A stretch of 64,000 nucleotides of DNA, taken from contig JAATGV010000030.1 of assembly GCA_015654475.1 (NCBI GenBank), positions 1 through 64,000 of the forward strand, in the 5' to 3' direction. Positions 16,616-26,096 of this stretch are shown here, in pieces. Position 1 is the stretch's first letter; every line of letters begins with the position of its first letter. The notes beneath the pieces were generated by a model, which did not search any database, was not told where the DNA came from, and saw only the letters and a program-made list of their open reading frames with translations. Both the position numbers and the translations under genes were made by a program. The stretch is from Actinomycetales bacterium (lineage in GTDB: Bacteria > Actinomycetota > Actinomycetes > Actinomycetales > Microbacteriaceae).

Positions 16616-17505
16616 TAGGCGATCGCCTCCTTATAGAGTTCGGTCAGTCGTGCGCGGATGGGGGAGAACTCTGAGACGCTGCCCGCCGCAACTGCGGCAC
16701 TGAGCACGCGAGCAGGATCCGTGTTGCCAATGTTGACAACAATGCTGCCCGCATCCACCGACTCGATCACAACTCCATCAAGCGCGTCGAGCCAGCCCTC
16801 GGCAAGCCCGGGAGTCGTGATCCGATACCGCTTGGGGCTTGCGCCTCGCAACTGCTCGACCGTGCCGTTGGCGACCATGTGGCCTGCCTTGATGATGCCG
16901 ATATGGTCACTCAAATCTTCGACGAGTTGTAGTTGGTGAGACGAGAACAAGACAGGCACTCCGCGGTCTGCGATCTCGCGCAGCACGGTGCTCATCACAT
17001 CCACGGCAAGCGGATCGAGTCCGCTGAACGGCTCGTCGAGCACGAGGATCGCCGGGTTATGCATGAGCGCGGCCGCCAGTTGAACTCGTTGCTGGTTGCC
17101 GAGGCTGAGGCTGTCGACGATGTCCCCGCGCCGCTCGTCGATGCCAAGTCGCTCTGTCCACGTCTGCATGAGTGACGTAGCTTCACTCCTACCTATTCCG
17201 TGTAGTCGGGCCAGGTAGGTGAGTTGCTCGCCGATTTTCATCTTGGGGTACAGCCCGCGCTCTTCCGGCATATAGCCGATGGATCTGCGCACATCTCGCG
17301 TGATGGGGGAGTCGCCGAAAAGCACCTCACCAGAGTCGAGAGAGAGTACCCCCAGAATTGAGCGCATTGTCGTTGTCTTGCCGGCGCCATTGCTGCCGGC
17401 GAAACCAAAAATACTGCCAGCGTCAACCGTGAACGAGACGTCATCGAGAGCTTTAAGGGCACCGAAAGACTTTCGTAGGTTGCGGACATGAAGGCTAGGC
17501 GTCAT
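16615..17505 (-). CDS. NatA-like ABC exporter ATP-binding protein
   Basis: Energises the neighbouring permease. Walker A is GSNGAGKTTTM (about residue 34), Q-loop region IGYMPEERGLYPKM, signature LSLGNQQRV, Walker B ILVLDEPFSGLDP, and switch His in FSSHQLQLVE. The signature LSLGN in place of LSGGQ is normal for the NatA/EcsA group. About 75 residues follow the core. I used ATG 17505; a GTG at 17517 is also in frame. The gene is divergent from the broken marP gene with a gap of about 95 bases. Confidence 0.9.
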   Translation of the reverse strand: MTPSLHVRNLRKSFGALKALDDVSFTVDAGSIFGFAGSNGAGKTTTMRSILGVLSLDSGEVLFGDSPITRDVRRSIGYMPEERGLYPKMKIGEQLTYLARLHGIGRSEATSLMQTWTERLGIDERRGDIVDSLSLGNQQRVQLAAALMHNPAILVLDEPFSGLDPLAVDVMSTVLREIADRGVPVLFSSHQLQLVEDLSDHIGIIKAGHMVANGTVEQLRGASPKRYRITTPGLAEGWLDALDGVVIESVDAGSIVVNIGNTDPARVLSAAVAAGSVSEFSPIRARLTELYKEAIA

Positions 17506-17600
17506 TGCGGGGCTCACAGGTCGAGCATAGCAAAGACATCTTTTTCGTTGATCTACAAGATATTCGCCCGGTATCCAGGTCTGGATGGCACCCTGGATGG

Positions 17601-18800
17601 ATGCAATTGTTCACCGACGTGATCCTCATCGCTTTGGCGATCGGTGTGATCGTGCATGGCGCTCGCCGGGGTGTCATTGCAGCCGCGGCTTCTGCCGTTG
17701 GAATTGTGGGCGGAATCTGGATCGGAATTGTCGTTGCCCCCGGCATCGTCGCTGCGGCGAGCAGTGTGTGGGCCCAAACGCTTCCGCAGGTGTTTGCCGT
17801 GACGATTGTGGCTATTGCCGTGGCGATGTTGTGCGCCGTCGTGTGCACGGCTTTGGCTCGTGGCTTGCGGCGGCTGGTCACGCGAATCCCTGGCGGACGC
17901 TTGGTGGATACGACTGCTGGTGGATTGTTTGGGTTGGCAACCTGGGCGCTGGTCGTATGGCTTGTCGCTGGTCTTGCCGCGTCAACAGGAATGTCGGCGT
18001 TGATTCAGGTCACGCAGTAGTCGAACGTTGTGTCAACGCTCAACCGAGTGGTGCCACTGTCGGTGGGCGAAGTCTTCGGCACCGTCGACGACGCGTTTGC
18101 GGCGGCCGGCCTTCCAGAAGTATTCAGTGGCGTCGAGGCGCCCATTGTGGCGGTTGGCGACCCTCCTGCATCCACTCCGGCCGCGGTTGCTGACGCCAGC
18201 TCTTCCGTTGTGCTTGTCACCGCGCAAAAAATGTCGTGCGGCATAGTGTCGACGGGGTCTGGTTGGCCGATGAACTCAACGGAAATCGTCACGAATGCGC
18301 ACGTCGTTGCTGGGGCATCCACCGTCACCGTCACCGATCCGCGCACGTCTCGCAATTTCGAGGCGAACGTCGTGTACTACGACCCGGAACTTGACATCGC
18401 TGTGTTGCGTGTTCCAGACCTCAACGCCGACGCATTGACTGTTGACGATGAGGCGGCGGCCCCTGGCGACGACGTATATGCGGTTGGATATCCTGGCGGC
18501 GGCCCGCTCACCATCACTCCTGGCCGAGTGCGGTCAGTTGTGCAGGCTGTCGGGCTCGACATCTACAACACGACGCCCGTCACCAGACAGGTGTACTCGT
18601 TGCGGGCAGAGATCCGCGCAGGGGATTCCGGCGGTCCGCTGCTCAACAGCGCCGGGGACGTGGTTGGTGTGGTGTTCGCCCGCTCCACTACCGACACTGA
18701 AACCGGGTACGCCCTGACGAGCGCCCAGGTCAACACCGCTCTTGAAACGGCAGATGTTGCCGTGGCGGCGGTGTCCACCGGCGCGTGCAGTTCGTCATAA
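17601..18800 (+). pseudogene. marP: MarP-type membrane serine protease, interrupted by in-frame TAG
   Basis: Two pieces in the same frame are separated by one stop codon, TAG at 18018-18020. The first (17601-18020) is a CvpA-like four-helix membrane domain ending SALIQVTQ. The second resumes with SNVVSTLNRVVP and holds a trypsin-like protease: His in TNAHVV, Asp in ELDIAVLR, Ser in GDSGGP. It also has two cysteines (KMSCG and TGACSSS) where M. tuberculosis MarP has its regulatory disulfide. In MarP these domains form one protein of about 400 residues that protects against acid and cleaves a cell-wall hydrolase. A GTG at 18030, ten bases after the stop, could restart the protease half, but without an anchor or signal peptide. 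Stop-codon readthrough, true loss, or a base error are all possible. Confidence 0.85.
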
Positions 18801-18929
18801 TGTTGGATGGATCGGCATTGATAATCGGCCGACATGGGATTTGGAAACCTGGCGCAGCATTCTGAAGGCGAGCAATAGTTTTGATGGCATGGTCATCAAA
18901 CGGTGTAACTGGTAGGGGGTGGGGAGCGC

Positions 18930-19367
18930 GTGACGGAGAAGTCGAGTTTGACTTTCAGGATTGCAGCGGTGGGGGCGGTTGTTTCTGCCACCGGTATCGT
19001 CCTGATAGGAAATCTTACGGAGCCGGTTCGAGTATGGACCGCGTCGACTGTTGTTTATTGGTCGCTATACGGGGTTTTTCTTGGCTTTTTGTTTGTCGTA
19101 GCCACCGGCCTCGCTGGCCGCTGGGGTCGTACACTTTCGCGGTTGGCTCGGTGTGCCCAGTACCTGACAAATTGGAGCGCCTGGGGAATGGTCGCCGCAT
19201 TGGTGGTGAGTTTAGTGAGTCTGGGATGGTCAGATGAAGAGACTGGGGACAGTGCAGTTTCGATGTGGATTGCTGTCATACTCTTAGTCATTTCCTTTAC
19301 CGGTGTGGTTGTTTTCGGAGGAATAAGGCTTTGGCTCACTCGATCGCGCGCGGAAAAGTCGAGCTGA
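18930..19367 (+). CDS. Small four-helix membrane protein, unknown function
   Basis: 145 residues starting at GTG with GGGGAG four bases upstream. Four hydrophobic segments (about 9-27, 39-61, 82-98 and 110-131) separated by short loops; the second loop is basic (GRWGRTLSRLARC), so that loop should be cytoplasmic. An acidic patch SDEETGDS precedes the last helix. I recognise no family. It lies alone between marP and a terminator. Confidence 0.6.
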   Translation: MTEKSSLTFRIAAVGAVVSATGIVLIGNLTEPVRVWTASTVVYWSLYGVFLGFLFVVATGLAGRWGRTLSRLARCAQYLTNWSAWGMVAALVVSLVSLGWSDEETGDSAVSMWIAVILLVISFTGVVVFGGIRLWLTRSRAEKSS

Positions 19368-19375
19368 CACGCAAC

Positions 19376-19407
19376 AATGGCCCCGACGCCGAAGCGCCGA
19401 GGCCATT
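19376..19407. terminator. Bidirectional hairpin terminator
   Basis: AATGGCC at 19376-19382 pairs with GGCCATT at 19401-19407, with inner CGGCG-type pairing possible. It lies between the convergent small membrane protein and butanediol dehydrogenase genes. Confidence 0.7.
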
Positions 19408-19435
19408 ACCGTAACTGGATGCGGAGCGCCGCCGA

Positions 19436-20500
19436 CTACAATTTCGGATCGACGAGGATCTTGACCGCAGTCTCGTTGTGATGAATCAGAGTGTCGAAAC
19501 CTTCGTCGACGAGGTGATCCAGACCAATCTTGGCCGTAATGAACGGCTTCAAGTCGACTTTGCCCTCCTGCACCAGTTTGATGGTTGCAGGGTGGCTGTT
19601 GACGTAGGCGATCGTTCCACGAAGGTCAACCTCTTTGAGGACGAGCTTCTGCACGTCGAGCGACGCAGGATGACCCCAGATCGAGACGACCACAATGACA
19701 CCTTGTGGCTTGACCGCATCGAACAGAGTGTCGAGTACGACCTGAACCGAAGTGCATTCGAATGCGACATCTGCGCCCTTGCCGTCAGTCAGCTTGGCAA
19801 CCTCATCCACCACGTCCTGCTCGGCTGGGTTGACCACGTAATCAGCGACACCCGAGTCGAGTGCCTTCTGGCGACGGAGCGGGCTGAGCTCTGAGATCAC
19901 GACCGTCAGGCCTTCCGCCTTGAGCACTGCGGCGGTGAGCAGACCGATTGGGCCAGCCCCGCCGATGAGTGCCAGGTCGCCGGCCTTGGCTCCTGACCGC
20001 TGGTAAGCGTGGTAGCCCACAGAGAGAGGCTCAATGAGGGCAGCCTCGTCGAGAGGGATGTCGCCTACGGGGTGCACCCAACGGCGCTTGACCGAAAGCT
20101 TCTCCGACAGTCCGCCGCCACGGCCCCCCAGGCCTATGAAGTTCATGTCTTTCGACAAGTGGTAGGACGGGTTGTTCTCTGACGTGTCGACGTCGTCGTA
20201 GAGGATGTAGGGCTCGACGACAACATGGTCGCCCACCTTGAGATCGGTCACGCCTTCGCCGAGTTCGTAAACCACACCAGACATTTCATGTCCGAGCGTG
20301 ATGGGGGCAGACTCACCAGAAATGGGGTGAGGGTGACCGGCCGGTGGTACAAAGATCGGTCCATCAACATATTCGTGCAGATCGCTGCCACAGATGCCGC
20401 AATATGCGACAGCGATTCCTACTTCTCCCGCGGCGACAGTCGGTTCAGGGATGTTCTCGATTCGAATATCCCCGCGGTCGTAATAACGTGCAGCCTTCAT
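19436..20500 (-). CDS. 2,3-butanediol dehydrogenase (BdhA family)
   Basis: A zinc medium-chain dehydrogenase of 354 residues that interconverts acetoin and butanediol (or a related polyol), a fermentation end-step in the cytosol. The catalytic zinc motif is YCGICGSDLHEYVDGPIF, in pieces, with LGHEMSG. The structural-zinc cysteine loop of ordinary alcohol dehydrogenases is missing and replaced by a region like HLSKDMNFIGLGGRGGG, as in the BdhA family. The NAD site is GGAGPIGLLTAAV. The ATG is preceded by only weak Shine-Dalgarno bases. Related polyol dehydrogenases share this layout, so the substrate is less sure than the family. Confidence 0.85.
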   Translation of the reverse strand: MKAARYYDRGDIRIENIPEPTVAAGEVGIAVAYCGICGSDLHEYVDGPIFVPPAGHPHPISGESAPITLGHEMSGVVYELGEGVTDLKVGDHVVVEPYILYDDVDTSENNPSYHLSKDMNFIGLGGRGGGLSEKLSVKRRWVHPVGDIPLDEAALIEPLSVGYHAYQRSGAKAGDLALIGGAGPIGLLTAAVLKAEGLTVVISELSPLRRQKALDSGVADYVVNPAEQDVVDEVAKLTDGKGADVAFECTSVQVVLDTLFDAVKPQGVIVVVSIWGHPASLDVQKLVLKEVDLRGTIAYVNSHPATIKLVQEGKVDLKPFITAKIGLDHLVDEGFDTLIHHNETAVKILVDPKL

Positions 20501-20894
20501 TGCAGTGGCCCCTTATCAACAGATCGGTCATCTTGTGGATGACAGGTTGATCCTCATCGTTGAGGACAGCCGAACGGAAATATTTGTCCGGCACCCAAAG
20601 TGTAAGTCTGTTTCCTTCTGCTGTGGATCAAGTGCGTTCTGGAGTCGAGCGTGGCCTGTTCTTGGGCTGGCTTGGGGCGCGCACTTCGCCAGCATCCATT
20701 CATTGGCTCATATCCACCGCCCCAGAGGCCAAGTATTCCTTTGAACGTCGTAGCAAATTCACAGGAGTCACAGCCAAACTAGGGGCTGAAGGCGCTATCC
20801 TGCCCTGAATTGAGCACGGAGTAGATATTCTTAGAGGCGTTGCCCCAGCGACCTGCATGTGGCGGTGCCCCCGAGCGAGGAGACTCACAGAATT
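20501..20894. other. Gene-free divergent promoter region
   Basis: About 390 bases between the butanediol dehydrogenase and LCP starts. I see only a small CCTCA/TGAGG hairpin near 20552 and no convincing gene. Confidence 0.5.
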
Positions 20895-22211
20895 ATGGCT
20901 ACGGAGCCTCTATCAGATGAGGGAGGGAACGTCCTCCGACCGCAACGCTCGTCGTCGCATGCCCGAAGTGCTGTAGGGGTAGCCCAGCATGGTCGGCTTG
21001 GCTCGGCCGGCGGCGGGCCGATTGCCATTGTCAAGTGGTTCGCCATTGGCCTCGTTACGGTGCTTGCCGGAGTATCTGTGCTCGCGGCTGTCGCCGTTGT
21101 TCAGATTTACAGCCAGTTCGGTTTTGTCGACGACGGCAACGTCATCGCCGCGCCGACCGAATCGAGTGCTGCGACCATCGCAAGTCTCGATGGTGGTTTC
21201 AATTTCCTTGTGGTCGGCACCGACACCCGCGAAGGGCAGGAGGGTCATTACACTGACGCGACCAAGACGTCCAATCTTGCCGATGTGATCATCCTGTTGC
21301 ACGTGTCGGATGACCACAAAAGCGCAACCGCTGTGAGTTTTCCTCGCGACCTCATGGTGCCTATCCCCTCGTGCCCCACAAACGATGGAACCGGTGGCAG
21401 CTATTCGGCGATGTCCAAGCAACAAATCAATTCGAGTATCACCTATGGCGGTGTTTACTGCACCGTATTGACCATCGAAAGTCTCACCGGACTCGATATC
21501 CCTTACTATGCTCTGATCGACTTCAACGGCGTGATCGAAATGTCGAACGCCGTTGGTGGCGTGAGCGTGTGTTCCACTGCCTCGGTTCACGATGTCGATT
21601 CCGGCTTGTGGCTTGATGAGGGGGAGAACACGCTGAAGGGCAAACAGGCGCTCGCGTTCCTGCGAACAAGGCACGCGTTTGGGGATTCGAGCGATTTGTC
21701 GCGAATCAGTGCACAACAGGTGTTCTTGTCCTCATTGATGCGCAAAATGACAAGCGCGGGCACTCTGACCAACCCGGTGACGCTATACGCGCTCGCTTCG
21801 GCTGCGGCAGAGAACCTGAAGCTGTCGAAGTCCCTTGCCAACCCTTCAACCATGGTCTCGATGGCAAACGCGTTGAGTGGCGTTGACTTGGACAAAATGT
21901 TGTTCATCCAGGCGCCAACGGCGGCCGACCCGGAAAACTCGAATCGTGTGGTGTTGTCTTCTTCCGCGGATAAGGTGTTTACCGCATTGAAGAAAGACCG
22001 GCCGGTGAAGCTCGCGGAGGATTCGACAGGCAGCGGGGCCGTAGTGAACTCAGAGAGCGCGTCGTCTAGCGCTTCGGAGTCGCCATCGCCGTCAAGTTCC
22101 CCGAGTGCTTCCGCATCGCCCTCGAGCTCAGCAAAGGCGACCACCTTGCCCGAAGGCGTTACCGGTCAGACTGCGGCAACTGAGACGTGCGCCAAAGTGC
22201 GACAGAACTAA
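20895..22211 (+). CDS. LytR-CpsA-Psr family cell-wall ligase
   Basis: Transfers lipid-linked glycopolymers onto peptidoglycan outside the membrane. From ATG 20895 (GAGGAG 13 bases upstream) there are 438 residues. They comprise a basic cytosolic tail, one anchor helix near residues 45-67, then the LCP domain with FLVVGTDTREGQ, the arginine-containing SFPRDLMVPIP, the QQINSSITYGG block, and DFNGVIEMSNAVGGVSVC, followed by LAFLRTRHAFGDSSDLSRISAQQ. About 60 residues of Ser/Pro/Ala-rich tail end the protein. No other wall-polymer gene is adjacent. Confidence 0.92.
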   Translation: MATEPLSDEGGNVLRPQRSSSHARSAVGVAQHGRLGSAGGGPIAIVKWFAIGLVTVLAGVSVLAAVAVVQIYSQFGFVDDGNVIAAPTESSAATIASLDGGFNFLVVGTDTREGQEGHYTDATKTSNLADVIILLHVSDDHKSATAVSFPRDLMVPIPSCPTNDGTGGSYSAMSKQQINSSITYGGVYCTVLTIESLTGLDIPYYALIDFNGVIEMSNAVGGVSVCSTASVHDVDSGLWLDEGENTLKGKQALAFLRTRHAFGDSSDLSRISAQQVFLSSLMRKMTSAGTLTNPVTLYALASAAAENLKLSKSLANPSTMVSMANALSGVDLDKMLFIQAPTAADPENSNRVVLSSSADKVFTALKKDRPVKLAEDSTGSGAVVNSESASSSASESPSPSSSPSASASPSSSAKATTLPEGVTGQTAATETCAKVRQN

Positions 22212-22293
22212 GCTTTTCGGTGCGATGGATGCCGGGCAATGCGGCTGTCTGCCATCCGCTATGATTGCTAAGGCCCTCCCCGCTTTGGGGGTT

Positions 22294-22382
22294 GGAGACG
22301 TCGCATAGTCCGGCCTAGTGCACCACCCTGCTAAGGTGGAGGCCCCTTTTGGGGCCCGAGAGTTCGAATCTCTCCGTCTCCG
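22294..22382 (+). tRNA. tRNA-Ser (GCT)
   Basis: The acceptor arm GGAGACG pairs with CGTCTCC. The anticodon stem-loop CACCCTGCTAAGGTG carries GCT. The long type II variable arm is GGCCCCTTTTGGGGCC, and the T-loop is GTTCGAATC. CCA is not encoded. Confidence 0.95.
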
Positions 22383-22447
22383 CAAGTTTTCTCTTGGTCA
22401 GAGTTTGCCCTCGTGGCGGTTTCTTCTGCGCATGCGTGTTCGTGTGT

Positions 22448-22583
22448 GAACCGAGCAAAACCCGACAGCCTGTGTGCACTGTCTTGGCCGAACCGAGCGA
22501 AACCCGACAAATTCTGCCCGAATCTGTCGGGTTTTGCTCCATCCAGTGACGGGGAGGTGGAGGCTGGTGTCGGGTTTTGCTCC
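22448..22583. repeat. CCCGACAG palindromic repeat, four-arm copy
   Basis: Two forward arms (GAGCAAAACCCGACAG at 22453-22468 and a variant GAGCGAAACCCGACAA at 22495-22510) are followed by two reverse arms (CTGTCGGGTTTTGCTC at 22524-22539 and the same core ending at 22582). The arrangement is forward, forward, reverse, reverse, so an inner and an outer hairpin are possible. It lies downstream of tRNA-Ser and upstream of lacI. The same core recurs at 28686, 34542 and 49283. The G-C stem followed by U-rich GGGTTTTGC suggests a terminator on either strand. The remaining bases up to lacI show no gene. Confidence 0.85.
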
Positions 22584-22779
22584 CCTTGCCTGTGCGGCCT
22601 GGATGCTAGAGTGCCGGCTTATGCTGCCGAGGCACAGCCTCGACGGAGTTGTAGAAAAGGGTGAAGCGGGCTTCTGGCTCTTCGCTCAAGAAACTCCCCG
22701 CGCGACAGCCGTTTCGTTGGCCGCTGGATGCATGAGGTTGCCGATTGTGCTCAGAGGGTGCTAGCATCGCTGGAAAGTT

Positions 22780-22794
22780 GAGAAATCGATTTAG
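22780..22794 (+). promoter_or_regulatory. Operator O1 of the LacI regulator
   Basis: GAGAAATCGATTTAG contains the perfect palindrome AAATCGATTT and lies 11 bases before the regulator start. The same half-site occurs twice before the PTS gene, so the regulator probably represses its own gene as well. Confidence 0.75.
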
Positions 22795-22805
22795 TAAAGG
22801 TATCG

Positions 22806-23843
22806 ATGATGAGCCATCGCCAGCAAGCAGTGACGATCAGTGATGTCGCACGCCTTAGCGGCGTATCGCCGGCGACCGTGTCACGAGTGCTCAACGACGG
22901 AATCGGCTTCTCCGAGGACACCGGCCGGATGGTGCTCGATGTGGTCGCGAGGACCGGGTATCAGGCGAATGGCATTGCTCGTGCGCTGCGGGTGCTCAAG
23001 TCGGGCACGGTGGGGCTGGTAGTCCCCGATATCACCAATTATTTCTTCTCGCAGGTCGTCGAACATGTCGAGCGCGAGTTGTTCGCCGAACGATATTCAA
23101 CGATCATCTGCAACACAGGTCGCGATGCTGAGAAAGAGAACTCTTACCTGAAGAAGCTCGACAGCAAGATGGTCGACGGGTTGATCCTGATCTCTGGCAA
23201 CCCAAGCACCTCACAAGACGTCGAGGTGCCGAACCTGCCCATCGTCTGCGTTGATCGTGAGATCGCCGGCTCCGAGTCGACCACGTTCGTCTCCTCTGAT
23301 CACGAGCAGGGCGGTTATTTGGCGACCGCAGAACTTATCGCTAAAGGCACGCGTCCAGTGGTTCTCACCACGGCGTATGAATCGACGAGTTCATCCGCCC
23401 GAATCGCGGGCTATCGAAATGCGTTGCGTGCGCACGGAATTCCGGAGTCGGATGCTCGCATAATCCGAGTGCAGGCTGCCGAAGGAGGAACCAATGTGTC
23501 GGCTGCTTTGGACGATGAGGTCTCGGCGATCGTCGCCAATCTTTACGCCGAACGCACTGAGGCACCCATTGGTGTTTTTGCGACGAACGACACGCTAGCG
23601 GTGAATGCCGTGAACGCGGCGTTGCAACGTGGCATTCAGATTCCGCAAGAGTTCGCGATCGTCGGGTTTGACGATTCATTGATCAGCAGAGTCGTGCATC
23701 CGCCGCTGAGCACTATCCATCAGGATGTGCCGAAGCTCGCGCAGGTGGCATGTGCGAATCTGATTAAGTTGATGGCCGGTGACGACCTTCTTGAGAAGCG
23801 GACTCGTATCCCGGTATGGCTGGAGAGCCGCGCGACGACGTGA
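22806..23843 (+). CDS. LacI-family repressor of the beta-glucoside operon
   Basis: A 345-residue sugar-responsive repressor. Residues 8-55 form the LacI helix-turn-helix and hinge (ISDVARLSGVSPATVSRVLN, then GYQANGIARALR). A periplasmic-binding-protein-like core follows, with LVVPDITNYFFSQVVEHVE, VDGLILISGNPS, IVCVDREI and GVFATNDTLAVNAV. Two ATG codons in tandem (22806, 22809) can start it; AAAGG lies five bases before the first. Three identical operators flank it and the PTS gene, which fixes its target. The inducer is presumably a phosphorylated sugar made by the PTS. Confidence 0.93.
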   Translation: MMSHRQQAVTISDVARLSGVSPATVSRVLNDGIGFSEDTGRMVLDVVARTGYQANGIARALRVLKSGTVGLVVPDITNYFFSQVVEHVERELFAERYSTIICNTGRDAEKENSYLKKLDSKMVDGLILISGNPSTSQDVEVPNLPIVCVDREIAGSESTTFVSSDHEQGGYLATAELIAKGTRPVVLTTAYESTSSSARIAGYRNALRAHGIPESDARIIRVQAAEGGTNVSAALDDEVSAIVANLYAERTEAPIGVFATNDTLAVNAVNAALQRGIQIPQEFAIVGFDDSLISRVVHPPLSTIHQDVPKLAQVACANLIKLMAGDDLLEKRTRIPVWLESRATT

Positions 23844-23900
23844 TCGGGGGCGTGGGAGCGCGCTAAACAACAACCGGAGAAGGAGAGGAACAGGCACAAA

Positions 23901-23947
23901 GAGAAATCGATTACTTAAAAATACAAGTTTGAAGAGAAATCGATTAC
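23901..23947 (+). promoter_or_regulatory. Tandem LacI operators O2 and O3 before the PTS gene
   Basis: GAGAAATCGATTAC occurs at 23901-23914 and again at 23934-23947, 33 bases apart (about three helical turns, same DNA face). The core AAATCGATT matches O1 upstream of lacI. Two same-face operators plus O1 about 1.1 kb away would allow cooperative binding or looping. Confidence 0.85.
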
Positions 23948-24072
23948 GTATCCCGCACAGAAGCGCTCGTAAGAGAGTCGAGCAGCTCGCAGATCGGCTC
24001 TGTTTCGGGAGAACACTGATTAATCAAGACGGCGATCGAAATTCAATGAAGAACGAAGATATGAGGAATAGC

Positions 24073-25968
24073 ATGGAAAAGGTATTGGGGAAAGAGATTC
24101 TTGGCCTCGTTGGCGGGGCAGAGAACCTGAACGCGGTGACACACTGCGCAACACGGCTCCGTCTGCAGGTAAAAAACAAGGGAAATATCGACTCGGCCAC
24201 GCTTAGCGCACTCCCTGGTGTGCTGAGCGTGCAGGATACAGCGGGGCAGCTGCAGGTTGTGATCGGCACGACAGTGGGCGAGGTCTATGACGACTTCGTC
24301 AAAGGGACCCCGTTCGCAGCCGGAGGTGCTGCTCCGGCGACCGAGGCTGCAGGTTCGGGCTCCGAAGGCGCCCAGAAACGCCGCGTTGTGACGATGCTGC
24401 TTGACGCAGTCTCGGCCATCTTCACGCCGCTGCTCGGTCTGCTCGCTGGTTCAGGCGTGTTGCGCGGGCTGGTGTTGCTGGCGGTCAACTTCGGGTGGCT
24501 GTCCGACACGTCGAGCACCTACACGATTCTTTATCAGACATCGAACGCAGTGTTCTATTTCTTGCCTATTCTGCTGGCGTATACGAGTGCCGAGCACTTC
24601 AAGACGAACAAGTTCATTGCGATGGCCGTGATGGGAACGTTGATCACCCCCAGCGTTATCGCGCTTATGGGAGATACCGGAAACGGCACGGTGACCTCGT
24701 TCTTCGGGTTGCCCATCGTGTTGATGGACTACACATCCACCGTGTTCCCGGCGATCCTCACGGTATGGGCGCTGTCGTACCTGGAACGGTGGCTGACCAA
24801 GGTCGTCACCCCCAACCTGCGCCTGCTCGTCGTTCCGTTGGTCTCGCTCGTTGTCATGGTCCCGCTGGCAGCAGGGGTCATCGGCCCAGTTGGTGTCGGC
24901 ATCGGTGACGTACTCGCTCTCGCCATCAACTGGCTGCTGACTAATGTGCCCTTGCTTGGAGGCATCCTCCTCGGTGGGCTGTGGAACGTCTTCGTGATGT
25001 TCGGCGTGCACTGGGGATTCGTGCCGGTCATTATCCAAAACCTGGGTGCGCTCGGCTACGACTACATCCTCCCCCTCGCGGCGATCTCCAACTTCGGCAT
25101 CGCCGGTGCCGTTCTTGGGTTCTTCTTCCGGACCAGGGATAAGAAGATGAAGACGTTCTCGGTGTCGGCGCTGATCTCGGTATTGATCGCCGGTGTCACT
25201 GAGGTCTCCATCTATGGAATCGCCGTGAAGTTCCGGCGGATCTTTATCAGTGCCATTGTCGGCGGTGCAGTCGGCGGTGCATTCGCTGCCGCATTCCACA
25301 CAACAGGTATCGCTGTCACCTTCGGCGCGTTGACCACGCTGCCAGCATTCGTGGGAGACACCTTCTGGTACTACGTGATCGGGATCACGATTGCCTTCGT
25401 GGTATCGCTGGTCATGACTCTTGTTTGGGGAACCGGAACAGCGAGGGACGAGAAGGTTGAGGGTGCGTCTGATGACGGTGCGCACTCCCCGAGCGCGAAG
25501 CCGACAGTCGAGGTGCTGACGAACCCGGTCAGCGGCGAGGTGGCCGATCTGGCCGAGGCTTCGGACCAGACGTTCGCCTCCGGTGCGCTCGGGCCGGGGT
25601 TTGTGGTGCGACCTAGTGATGACACATTGGTCTCTCCGGTCGACGGCGTCGTGAAATCGCTATTTCCTACCAGCCATGCGATCGGTCTCGTATCCGATGA
25701 TGGCGCCGAAATCCTGATCCATATCGGGGTGGACACGGTCAAGCTCGACGGGAAGCACTTCGACAAATTCGTAGCTCAGGGTGATCGCGTTCGCAAAGGA
25801 CAACCGCTGCTGCGGTTCGATCGCGCCGCAATCACGGCTGAAGGATACGACATCAGCACCTTCGTCGTGGTGACGAACGGTGCCCACTATGCGGAGACTG
25901 CGCTGATGACCGCGGGTCTGCTGGATGCCGGAACCGAGGTGTTTTCCGTGACGACTCAGGGCGCCTGA
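24073..25968 (+). CDS. PTS beta-glucoside-type EIIBCA permease
   Basis: A single-chain sugar permease of the glucose-sucrose superfamily (631 residues) that imports and phosphorylates its sugar. EIIB has the phospho-cysteine in NAVTHCATRLRL (about residue 26). EIIC spans about 105-460 with ten or so helices and the GITEVSIYG-like sugar-site segment (GVTEVSIYGIAVKF here). EIIA covers the last 150 residues with the phospho-histidine in ILIHIGVDTVKL, then SVTTQ at the end. I chose ATG 24073 because GAGGA lies five bases upstream and EIIB starts at once; ATGs at 24046 and 24061 are in frame. No BglG antiterminator or RAT hairpin is present; control is by LacI. Confidence 0.93.
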   Translation: MEKVLGKEILGLVGGAENLNAVTHCATRLRLQVKNKGNIDSATLSALPGVLSVQDTAGQLQVVIGTTVGEVYDDFVKGTPFAAGGAAPATEAAGSGSEGAQKRRVVTMLLDAVSAIFTPLLGLLAGSGVLRGLVLLAVNFGWLSDTSSTYTILYQTSNAVFYFLPILLAYTSAEHFKTNKFIAMAVMGTLITPSVIALMGDTGNGTVTSFFGLPIVLMDYTSTVFPAILTVWALSYLERWLTKVVTPNLRLLVVPLVSLVVMVPLAAGVIGPVGVGIGDVLALAINWLLTNVPLLGGILLGGLWNVFVMFGVHWGFVPVIIQNLGALGYDYILPLAAISNFGIAGAVLGFFFRTRDKKMKTFSVSALISVLIAGVTEVSIYGIAVKFRRIFISAIVGGAVGGAFAAAFHTTGIAVTFGALTTLPAFVGDTFWYYVIGITIAFVVSLVMTLVWGTGTARDEKVEGASDDGAHSPSAKPTVEVLTNPVSGEVADLAEASDQTFASGALGPGFVVRPSDDTLVSPVDGVVKSLFPTSHAIGLVSDDGAEILIHIGVDTVKLDGKHFDKFVAQGDRVRKGQPLLRFDRAAITAEGYDISTFVVVTNGAHYAETALMTAGLLDAGTEVFSVTTQGA

Positions 25969-26096
25969 ACCAAATTCACAAAACCTGGCCCGCGCCCATC
26001 ACGGGACACAGAGCCGGGCTCGCCATCCACATGACATCCAGATGACCATCAGGTGGCGAACCCGGCTGAACCCAAGAAAAAAGAAAGGAAGAGCTC

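Noticed and set aside
22315-22764. Short open frames on both strands around tRNA-Ser and the repeat element
   Set aside because: They run through the tRNA and palindromic repeats and have no ribosome sites.
23844-24072. BglG-type antiterminator target before the PTS gene
   Set aside because: No RAT-like hairpin overlapping a terminator and no bglG gene; the LacI operators explain control.
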